NCBI GenBank assembly: GCA_016801845.1
Contig: CM028907.1
Location: 17,754,098 to 17,818,097 of the forward strand
Length of the DNA stretch: 64,000 nt
Origin: Polydactylus sextarius
Lineage: Eukaryota; Chordata; Actinopteri; Polynemidae
Direction of reading: 5' to 3'
Part shown: piece by piece, positions 1 to 11,438 of the stretch
How positions within the stretch are numbered: position 1 is the first letter of the stretch
Layout of the letters: every line of letters starts with the position of its first letter
Position numbers and translations under genes: made by a program
The notes under the pieces: generated by a model
Seen by the model: only the letters and a program-made list of their open reading frames with translations
The model's database searches: none
What the model was told of the DNA's origin: nothing

Positions 1-707
1 ACTCATGGACTCGTAGTGAACTGTGAACACACACCATTCAGTCTGTACAAGCAGCGCCATGTTGGTCCCCACCATCACGGAGCTCTTTAGCGCCCTCTGT
101 GGTGTAACGGGAATCAATAGTGCATTTTTGGTGACGGGCCTTTGTTCAGACACACCTTCATCTCCAAGTATCCTGCTTTGAGTTTTAAGATTTTAGATCC
201 GGAAGAAAAAGAAAAGACTTTAACAAACTAGTAAGAAAGGAAAAATGAAAACAATCAGGTTTGTCTCTGTGACTTTAGACTGCTTTGCTTACTGTGGTTT
301 ATAAGACAAGAGATGAAATCAGTGAAATAAACCAAATACAACACCGGATTTTGTGTCTTGACTTCTTTGTTTCTGAATCCAACATTTCTGTAAGTTTGTC
401 CATCAAAACTCTTTCTGAATCTGACCTGTGAAACCTGCATGTTGGTCAGTTTGGTAGTTCTAATTTTAAGAAGATTACATTGTTTTAGCACTTGTTATAT
501 TCTCCAAAAAACACCAACTATAGGGGGCAGGAACTTTTTCAGGAATTTCTTGTCTGTCAGCATTTTTTTCTAAGGAAAAAATACTGTCTTATATTCAGGT
601 CAATATGGTAAATTTAGTCTAATTTAAAACTATATATACATAGAAACCTCCATCAGTGAAAAAAAGTTTTTAGTAGCTAAACAGGAGCCTTACTATCGCT
701 TCAGGAA

Positions 708-908
708 ATGTGTGCTACACACACAGTGTTTTCCGCTCTTGTTCTCTACCTGCTCAGCCCTGCCAGTCAAGATCAGACAACAAAGCCTTCATTACTGCAA
801 CCCAAGCACTACAGCATTATTGTGACTACCATTTCACACATAAATGCTTGCATACACACACACACACACACTGTCAACAAAGTTGAGATGCCACTGTTAC
901 CACCACAG
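708..908 (+). other. orphan open exon with signal-peptide-like N-terminus
   Basis: An open frame begins at an ATG and runs 67 codons into a good splice donor (CAG|GTAAGA at 906-914). The first 20 or so residues look like a secretion signal: a hydrophobic core (VFSALVLYLL) followed by a small-residue stretch (SPASQ). The rest is Thr/Ser/His rich and includes a (CA)n microsatellite read as HTHTHT. It ends in phase 0, so it cannot join in frame to the phase-1 exons of pecam1 downstream. No partner exon was recognised. It may be the first exon of an unknown gene, or chance. Confidence 0.15.
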
Positions 909-1656
909 GTAAGATAATAATGATGAATTCAACACAAAGCGTTTAACATGTTGATTTTGCTGCACTAAAATTTGCTCAGATATATATGTAATAATGAAAT
1001 AATGATGAGGCGTTAGAAAAGTTATAGGAAATTGAGAATCAAATATTTTAATGATGTCTTAATCAAGAATTGACTATGAAAACCATATAAAATGTGTTTA
1101 TGTGCAGATGTACAGTGAGCAATAAAAAAAAAAAAAAAAAAACAGAAGTAGGAAGTTCCCCTACCCACACCATCAAGACGAGGAGTTTAAGTCTGCAAAC
1201 AATCCGCCTCAAGTATAACACTTTCGACTTTTGCTTAATTCAATCTACGAGGAGCATCGAGACGATAGATGTGTCATCAAGCAGTGGATTATAATTTGGT
1301 GTTCTGAAGTTTCCTGCTTGCTCTGCCTCATTGAAGTTTGGGACATTGGACAGGGTCCAAAGCCTCCAACACCAAGCAACCATTTCATTTTAAGTAGCAG
1401 TTGTGGATCTAATCATTTTTCATTCTTCTTAGGTGTTATAGAAGAGATTGTGTGTTCACATACCTAAAAGGTTTTTCTAGCCAAAAATAACATCCTAGGG
1501 ACTTAACAAAATCACTAGATCATAATCCGGCACTACAACAAGTGCACAGGTCTATAAGAGCAGAGCAGTCGTGATCTAATAACACACGGTCGACAGGAGA
1601 ACATTCCACAACAGCAAAGCGCCAGGGAGCTCGAACATCCTGAGGAAACAACACGC

Positions 1657-1705
1657 ACTTCCTGTCAAATTAAGCCAAGAAAAAAAAGGCTGCTCACAGT
1701 GATAA
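1657..1705 (+). promoter_or_regulatory. candidate ETS and GATA motifs upstream of pecam1
   Basis: An ETS-type core (ACTTCCTGT, 1657-1665) and a GATAA core (1701-1705) lie about 200-240 bases before the pecam1 start codon. ETS and GATA factors are established regulators of endothelial and haematopoietic genes, including mammalian PECAM1. The motifs are short and could occur by chance, and no transcription start can be seen directly. Confidence 0.25.
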
Positions 1706-1895
1706 TCGTCATCGCTAGCTAATCACTGAGTGGTTGAGGTATAGCACCACCTAAATGTCTGTTCCCACCCACCAGAGCCAGATCTGCCACTATACATACA
1801 AACACACCATTCACCTTTCATCCAGCCCAGTCACAAGTCCAGTTGACTTCTAAGACAGACAGCAGCATCGGGAGCCTCAGTGTTCCTCGGACAGG

Positions 1896-4800
1896 ATGGG
1901 CCTCCTGCTACTGTTCACCTCCATGCTCCTGTCGAGCTGTAAGACTCCTGACCTTTTATCTCTGGATTTATTCATGTTGGGAAATTAGCAGATTTGTCTC
2001 TAAATTGGTGATTTCTTCTCTGCTTCCATCTAGGGATAGTGGTGAATGCTCAGCGTGGTAAGTACACTGTTCAGCATCAACATATATTAATCTCTGCACT
2101 AAATTCAGGATTATATTTGTCTTTGGTGTCAGTGGTTGCAGGAGAGGTTAGATTTTAAAAAGAAATAGAGCTGATTGGGATCAGTTGTCAACCAGTAAAA
2201 CACACGCTCAATGTGTGGAAACAGTCGTGTTTGTTATCAGAACTTTCTCACCGCTGGTGTCTGGCACAGTGGAAAAGTTGTGTCAGGAAGTGTCACACGC
2301 CTCCCTTTGCTGGTTGGTGATGGAAGGTATTAGGTCAGTAATGAAGATGAATATCAACTTAGTGCAAAATTAGCAGGAAGTAAAAAAAAAAAAAAATCGG
2401 CGCAGACTGTAGTTAAGAAATGGAACAAATCATCCTACCAACCAATCAGAAAATTGGCGGTTCAATGTGTGCATGCGGGTGCATGCACGCGCATGTGTGT
2501 GTGTTTGTGTTAGAGAAAGTGTGTGTATGTGAGAAAGTGGGTGTGACTTGTAGTGTGAAGCGTTTTGAGTGGTCATGAAGACTAATACAAAATATTCTTT
2601 ATTTACCATTAAAACTCCATTTTAGATATCAGAACAGGCCTCATAATAGAAGACAAACATAAAGCATTAAATATAGACACTTGTTGTACAGTAACTAAAT
2701 TTTAAGGCCAAGAACTGAACTGATCAATTAACTGAAAGAATAAAATCAGGTTAAAAGAAAATAACCTTGTGTTGTGTTACTAGTTTTATTACAAATCATC
2801 TCCATTGTCTTGCTTTTTTTTCATTAATGTATCATTCATTAATATTAATGTTTTTTTATTAATGTAACACTTTACTATTATGTTTCAACTGCATTTGAAA
2901 TACAGCTGAGCATCAATCTATGGTCACATATAAATGTAAGGAATTATGGGTTTTACAGAAAAAAAAGATTGTAATCTGTGTTATCCATGTCTTTTTATTT
3001 TTATTTTATTTTTTTAGCCTAAGACCATTATTCAAATGAAACCAGATGAAATGTCATGAGCCCATCAATAAGTTTTTAATGTAAATATTTCTTACAGCTG
3101 TCAAAAGTAGTAGAAGTAAAAGTACTTTATTTCCCTCTGAAATATTGGTGAAGTGGAGTAGAATTATATAGTAGCATAAAACATGAATATATAAGTAAAT
3201 TAACGTGAATCAATCGACCATGACTTATACGTTGCATCAAGGACCTGTGGCAGTTCTCTGCTCCGCAAGTCTGATTTTCCTCATCAGCAGCCCTGCCAGG
3301 TCGTGTTGAAAGATGCTGTGTGTGGGCCAGATCCAGCAGGCTGAAGTCCTGATGGGTCCCTTGAGTGAACCGTTTGTCTAACAAATTGCTTTTCCTGCCT
3401 TTATTCCCCCCGTCTTCTTGTTCTCCGTGTTTGTTTACTTCCCCCATCTCACTCTGAGTCACAACAGCCGCCTGTTGTTTCTAATACTCAGTCATATGTG
3501 GGATGCGGTGGGCAGATGCTTTCAATCTCAAAGAAAAAAAGAAAGAGAGAACAAACTGTTGTCAACAAGTATCTCGTGTGAATGCATCACAGTTGATGAG
3601 GCTGAGAATCAAAAACATTCAGAAAGACAGTATTTTAAAAAAAAAAAAGACAGAAAGAAAGAAACAATTAGGTGGAAACATTTTGCAAAGGGAAAATATT
3701 TTTCAATAAGAAAATGAGCAACTCATGAGGCTTGAACCAAAAAATAAAAGTTTAATGAGACAACACCATACCCATCAGTGGCATGTTAATCAGGTCACTT
3801 TACACTTGACTGTGGGTTCGCAGTCACACACACACATCACTGGTCACATACAATCATGGGTCTCATATCCAGATAGGAAGCTGATAACACTATCATGGAA
3901 TTCCATTGTGACACATAAGCTTTTCTCATTGTGTTAAAGGAAGAGATCTACAATATAATATTTAACTCTAATCATTTGTAACGGTTATATGTAGAAGCTT
4001 TCAGATAAGACTAATTCTTTTTTTAATTCACTCCCTAGGTTTTACAATAGGAGATGTCGCCATGTCCATTGAGCCCAGTACTAATGTGACTCGGGGAATT
4101 AATGTGACTTTGAGATGCAGTGTTGTTGTCAGCAGCACAGGGCATGATACATTTATCCGTGAGTACACTATATACAAGGGCTTCCAGAAGGTCTACACTA
4201 AGAACATCAGCACCTCCGATGATCTTCTATACCATCTTACTGAGGCCAAAGCCTTCGACAGTGGCGGATATAAGTGCAAGATCAACATTAAGGGAAAAGA
4301 GGAGACCAGTAAACCAACAAAGCTCACAGTAACAGGTTGGTTTGTTCATTATGAATAGAGCATCTGTCCTGATCTGATCTATGGGATATGTTTTTTTAGC
4401 TGCAAAAATGTGATCAATAATCATTTTACATCCTATAATTTTCATCATCAAGAAATCATTTTTATCTCAACGTGTGGGGAATGATGTTGGGATGTGGGAA
4501 AGATCTATTTTGTTGAAAATGGAATAAATATGAACATTTTTAAACGTTTGGTTTCCAGGCTTGTCAAAACCAGTTCTCACTCTTGACAAGAAGATGGTTA
4601 ATGAAGGGGAAATGGTAACGGCCAGATGTGAGGCACCCGGTGAAAAAGGCTCCATCTACTTCTACCTCTACAATGATGGTGAAGAGATCATTCAGCATCA
4701 GTCCACTTTCAACCAGTTTGAATACAAATTTTACCTCAAGAATACTGGCCGCAACTCAGTTCACTGTCAATATATGGTTCTTGTTGTGCCAGAGTCCTTC

Positions 4801-5426
4801 AAGTCTGAACAAAGCAACCCTGTCATTGTTTCAGTCGCAGGCAAGTAGTGTTTTTGCCTCTCTGTAAAACTCACTACACTTTTAACTTTCAAAGCATTGA
4901 ACCCATCTCACAGCTTTCCCCATTCTGTTTTCTGTCCCCTCAGAGCTTCCAATAAAACCAGTTTTGAACATTTTCCCTCAGTCCAAGATCTATGAAGGAG
5001 ACCAGCTCGACATCTTGTGCACTGTCATAAATCTGAACAGCTTTGTTGGTGAACCTGTCTCCCTCTACCTGAGCCATGGGACCCAGCTCTGGACTGGGAC
5101 AACTATAATCAACCACACCATAGTTGTAAATAACTCTGGCAATTTTGAGTGCAAGTTAGAAAATGGAGCTGTATCAAAAAAAGATACGAAGAATATTTCA
5201 GTGACTGGTGAGTGAACAGAGGAAAAACATACAACACAAACCAGTGGTTCTACCACTTTTTTTTTATCTTGAAAATATGATGATTGTAGCTATTAACTAT
5301 GTTTTGTATAGTTTATCAAGGCAAAAACATAACTAAAATAGATTGGCCAATATTGTTTATTCAGTAATTCAATTTCAGTGTAAAAAGAAATATAGACTCC
5401 TTTCTTTAACCTCTAATCTAAAGTTG

Positions 5427-5463
<37 letters not shown>

Positions 5464-8400
5464 GTATTAGTATTAGTATTAGTATTAGTATTAGTATTAG
5501 TATTAGTATTAGTATTAGTATTACAACAGAGGGACAATACTAAAACTTAGCACTAAAAGTGCTGTATCAGTTCTATGAGGTAAAGCGCAAGGAATGAAGT
5601 GAGGTCTCCAGTGCAGACTAAGTACTAATCAGGGGTGTTAGGAGACCAGAACAACATCTGTTCTCAGAACAGATGAGTCTTGAAGAGATTTTTGAAGACA
5701 GAAATCTGATCTAATAATATTTATGAGAAATGAGTAACCACAAATGAAAACAGTCTGGACTGAGATTGCCTTGTGTGCGGTGCCAGACAACGCTGCTTGT
5801 AGGAACACAGAGGTCAAGAAAGATCATAAGCCTGTTTAACTGAATTCAAGTAGATGTGGGTGTAGACCCAGAGGTCACGCTGGGGGGGTTTAATACTGGC
5901 AGCCATGGGTAGTCAGTGGTCAGTGAGATGTGGAATGATATGAGCCCTATTAGACTGATCAAAAACTGCACCTCTGTGCGTCACTGGACCATCTGTAGGG
6001 GTTCACTGAGCATGAACAGTCCTGCCAGAGGGACTTTGCAGTAGTAAGACAGGAAACATGGCCTATACCAAGAGCTGAGCGGTGTCCCGAGTCAGATACG
6101 GTCTGATTTCTTTATGTTATAGATGGAAAGCAGCACAACCAGGAGACAGGTGCAGCATGGTCAGAGCATATGGTCTAGCACATCTTTGAAGGTGTTGGGA
6201 GGGACATTCACACAGTGTTCAGGTCCAGACCCTCTGGCTACCAGTACACAAGCAAGGCAAACAGTGCTTGCATTACTGAAGTAGAAGTGATATCTCACTC
6301 TCCTGTTGAGGATGTTGTCCCTGTAAAACTCACTAAAACTACACTTTTAATTATAACAATATTTTATATTCCTATCCACAGAGCTGTTTTCGGCACCCAC
6401 TCTCACCATGCCTCCCAATGAAGTCTTTCAAAAGGCAAATGTAAAACTAACCTGCAAAAGTGAGCACATTGCTTCTGAGAGACTTAACAGGGAAGAGCTG
6501 GTGTACACTCTGGACCAGTACAACCTACAGGCCACCAGCCATGGAGTATTTGATGTCAAGGTAATGAACGATGCCAACTACTCCTGTGTAGCTCAAGCCA
6601 AGGGCATCATGAAACGGAGTAACACCCTGACAATACGTCCTAAAGGTATGTTTACTTAATACTTCTTTAAGGTGTAGTTTATTGATTAAATTGTAATTAA
6701 GAATTGATTTAATGGACACCTCATTAAATAAAACATCATTTTTTCATATTGTCCTTAAGTCAGTCATTTTTACTTTTGTCACTTTTACAAAATCTTTCAT
6801 CAATTCATTATTTTTCTTTTAGTTATTGTCTCTGATCCAGAGATTTCAGTGACAGCGGTTGATAACACAGTTGTTCTTGGACAAAATTTCAAGATCCGCT
6901 GTGAGTCACACTCTGGCAGCCTGCCAATCAGCTATACCCTGTACAAGGGCTACATGGAAGTGAACACAACCAGTGTTGAGGAGCTCCCTCGGTATGCAGT
7001 CTTCACAGTCACTATCACTAAGCCTGATGAAATAAAGGAATTCATGTGCGGGGCTACAAACCAAAAAGATGTGGGTGACAAGCTTAGTCTAACACTCCAA
7101 GCTCATGTTGTAGGTAAGTATTCAATAATTTCTTGACTGAAATTTCTGTTGTTAGAAAAACTGAAAGATTCCTTAAGACGTAGCGATTAGAGCAACAACC
7201 AAAAGATAATAACTAATTATTGCATTCATTGCATTCATTTGTTGTTGTTATTTAATTTCATCATACAGTATTTACTTTTTTATCTGTTATTTTGATCTAT
7301 TTTACTTTCGATCAGCCATATCAGTATGACTATAAGGCGTGGACTCAAGGTGATGTGGTATCTGGCACCAAGACATTAGCAGCAAATCCTTTAAGTTCTA
7401 TAAGTTGCAAGGTGGAGCTGTCATAGATCAGACTATTTTGTTCAGCACATCCCACAGATGCAACACCTTGAATTTGTCATTGTGTTCCTTGAGCCAACCG
7501 GAACCATCATTACAATGTGGCGTTGCTCTCCTGAAACCAGCCGCTGCCACTAGGGCATACAGTTTCCATGAAGTTGTGTACTTGGTCTGCAACAACATTT
7601 AGGGTAGGTGGTACATGTCATCAAAATGAAAAACAAGACTAAAGGTTTTCCAGAAGAACCTTGCCCAAAGTCTTCCAGTAATGCATCCTGTGTGACACAC
7701 ACACACTGGATCATCCAGGCCACCTTCTTCCATTTGTGGTTCAATTCTGATGCTCATGTGTTCCCTAGGCAGTGGTCAGCATGGACACCTTGACTGGACT
7801 GAGGTTATACAGCCCCATATACAGCAAACTATGTGTCCTGACACCCATCTAACAGAACCAGCCTGATCTTTTTTTAGCAGTTTGAGCTACAGTAGTTCCA
7901 CTGTTGGTTCAGACCACAGGCCTTCACTCCTCATGTGCACTAATGAGCCTGACATTGATCCACTTTTCAGGGTTTTTCTTCTTTGTCCACTTTTCATAAT
8001 GACAGCTGTAGACAGGAACACCCCACCAGTGCTGCAGTGTTGAAGATACTCTGACCTGCAGATCTAGCCATCAGTTTGGTTCTTGACAAAGTTGCTCATA
8101 TGTTTACTCTGCCTTAACATCAATTTTGACAATAATATGTTCACTTTCTGTTTGATAAAGCACACACTTCTAACAATAAAATCAGTGTTGTTAACTTTTT
8201 TTGTTTGTTTGTTTTTGTTTTTTATGGTTGTGGTTTTATTAGACGTTAAGATTGTTAAACATGAAAAACATTTCCAAAATGTAAAACTTACATATTACAG
8301 AAATAATTTCTTCTACATTTTCATCTCACAGAGCCAGTGCAGAATGCAACTCTGACCGTCGTCCCATCCTTACCAGATATCTCTGAGGGCAGTCATCTCA

Positions 8401-11400
8401 ACCTTATATGTGGTGTCAGGGGGACACCACCAGTTACCTTTAACTGGTACCACAAGGCGAGTACCAAACCGCTGTTCACAACCACCACTATGAAAAACCA
8501 CTCAAACTACGAGATCCCCTCTTTCTCCAAAGAGCAGAGTGGCACATACTACTGCAACGCTATCAACCGCGCCAACCGCGTCATCCCCAGTAATGAGGTC
8601 TATATAGAAGGTGAGACTGATTGGTATTTTTGCACATTAGGAAACCCAACTGATGTTCTGCAACTGATGTTGACCGCTTAAAACATGCAAAAAATAACTT
8701 GTTGTCCAGTACTTTCTGGCATTTCCCCCTCAAGGTTCATCGGCAAGAAAAAGAAAATGCATGTTGTCGATTCCCCAGAGTATGGAGTACAATAATAAAC
8801 TTTGCAGGAGAAGAAAGAAAATGAAAATACTTTGCTTCATGTGTCCTCTCATTTCTGTTGTGTCACTGACTTTCCCGCTCTGCTATTTCTCTGTCTCTAC
8901 AGCACACTTGGCGTTATGGAAGAAGGCGATGTTTGGTGGCATTGGTCTGCTTGTGGTGGCGGGGTTGATCGTGGCATTTGTGGTGTACCGCAAATACAAG
9001 ACAGGTAGAGAGACGTACAGTCCTCCAGCAACACAGGCCTCTTACATCTAACTATGTGAAAAAAAACCTTCCTCTGCCCTCTTCCTCCTGCTGCTCTCAC
9101 TTCTCTTCTCTGATTGTAGGTAAAAGAGAAGCAGCTGCTGAATTATCAGTGTGAGTTGGCTCGATTATTTGCTTCCTCTGAATGTAGTGGATACTGTAGA
9201 AGTCAGTGGCAGCATATTCATTTTTTACTAGCTGGCTTTGACGATTGATGGTCTATGAGAGTTTCATATTTGTATTAGTTATAGCCTTTAATGAACCATG
9301 CTGGTTGTTTTTGCATGTTCATACTGACACATTAAGATTTAGTTCCTACCTTCCAAGCAGTTATTAGTTGAATATTAGTGTGATATCAAGATCAGCATCC
9401 ATAAGAGACAGCGAGCATTTTGATCATTTTTATTGTAGTTACATAATAGACACAGAGATCAATTTATCAATTTTATTTTGGTTTGTTCATGAAGGTTCCG
9501 TCACATTTGAGAACCATCGGTTGAATCGTTCTTAAGATGGTTGCCAGACGGCCTCATAAGTAAGACATCCAAGATCTTACAGCTCCTGGCCAAGAAATAA
9601 TCACGCCCGTTAATCTGTGAGAGACATTCTTTTTTCAGTTTATGTGTCTGTGCAGATTAAATGAACCAGATGCAACACGTTATTTGTTAAGCTTTAGGAA
9701 TGTAGGTAGAAGGATTTTCATCATATTAGCGTACAGACATGAGAGTGGTATTTATCTTCTCATGTAAGTCCTAGAAAACTCAAACTAGAGCCCAAACTGC
9801 TATAGTTTGTACACAATAAGTATAGTATTGTGTGTGCGTGTGTGCATGTGTGTGTGTTAAATAATACAGATGAAGAATAAAACAGTGTTTTTAGGACCAG
9901 AGGTCCAGAGTTTTGGAGCAGCATTTTAATGAGCAACCCCTTTTCTATTTATATGATATGCACATGGGGATCATTCCGACCTCAGGTTTCAAGCAACTTC
10001 ATTCTTCTCCACTTGGCAGTAATGTAACAAAAGCAACATAATCACAAGAGCGGTGTGAGCAGAAACCACCAGTATGGTTGTTGCAGAGCATAATTAGCTT
10101 GTATCAGAATTTATTTTGTTTGTTTGTTATTTAGTAGATTTTTCCTCAACCTCAACTGCTGCCCAGGCTGAGCTTATTTTTACCATGTCTCAGTAGCCTT
10201 CTAGGTCTCTGTAACAATGAACAGTAGTTTATAATGACTTTACATTTCTACTGTTTACCACTGTTCTCATCAGTCATCATCCTAACAATCCTTTTTCACA
10301 CCTCAACAGTTACATTGTCTTTCCTGTTTTATTGTAGTTTACCCTTTCACTCCCATCATCTGTGTTCTAATGTTGCATGCAGAGATTGCTCACCAGAGGG
10401 GTGGAATATGAAGCAAGTTTGACACATCTGGCCTAACCTCTCAATCAGCGATAACTGGTACCACAATTACCTTTAATAAGTCAGGTTTTCTTCTTTAGTC
10501 TCTGCTGGTAAAAGAAAGCCAAACCACAAATCTCACTTTGTAGTTCACCCCTCCGGCTACATTTGTTTACATAACTGTCTGTGCTGCAGAAGATCCTATT
10601 CAAGTTGATATGCATGCACAATGTGTGTATGTGTTAACATACTGTCTTTGTTGGTCTGTAACTTTTTTTTGCATGTGTTTGTGTCTGCGTATCATAGAGG
10701 CAGGAGCAGTAGGATGTCGTTAGAATACAATTGTCACAGGACATAAGCCCTCGAAGGTACAAGCTGCTGCACTAGTTAAATTATAGTCTTTGGCACTGAG
10801 AAGCCCATTATCATCTCCTTCCAGGCGCAGTGTCTCTCTATGATGGCATGGAGGGGAGAGTGACCAATGGGACACGAGGTAGCATGGCGTCACCTTCAGC
10901 TGACACCAGCAACAGGAGCAGCTACAGTATCACAGCCACAGTGTAGAGATGCTCTGCACAGGAAGGGACTTGAATTTGAATTTTTATAAAAGAAAAAGCA
11001 AGTTTTGGTAGAAACAAAAGAGGCAATCATTATTTTTTGAACTTTTTTGTTTCTCACTGAAAAGGAGGGGTGTTTTTATAATGACACATAAACCAGAGCC
11101 CGCTGCTCCCTCTCCCCTCCTCCTTCAACCTACATGGCCTTTACATTTTTATACTAAACTTTGCTGTCTTTTTCCTTTGTTTCTTCACTCCTGATGTCTG
11201 TGTTGCAATTGCTCTGTTTGTGTCATGTGCATATATATATATAGATATATATATATAGGCTTAGTGATTGATTAAGTTGTATATACATGTTTATCACAAT
11301 CACAGGAAATGTGTGTATATATTTTTGGATGGTCCCTTGATTGACTGGAAGAGACACTTAGAATAAAGACACTGATTTTATTTAGAAGTGTGTCAGTACC

Positions 11401-11402
11401 AT

Positions 11403-11438
<36 letters not shown>

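Larger units (their letters stand above)
1..1840. other. upstream intergenic DNA
   Basis: Apart from the orphan open exon at 708-908, nothing gene-like was recognised. It is AT-rich with a short (CA)n run near 855-870 and an A-tract at 1124-1142. The short open frames here have no recognisable protein similarity. Confidence 0.5.

Noticed and set aside
5461..5520. TTAGTA array as an interstitial telomeric repeat
   Set aside because: The vertebrate telomere unit is TTAGGG. This unit differs and grows out of an adjoining TTA array.
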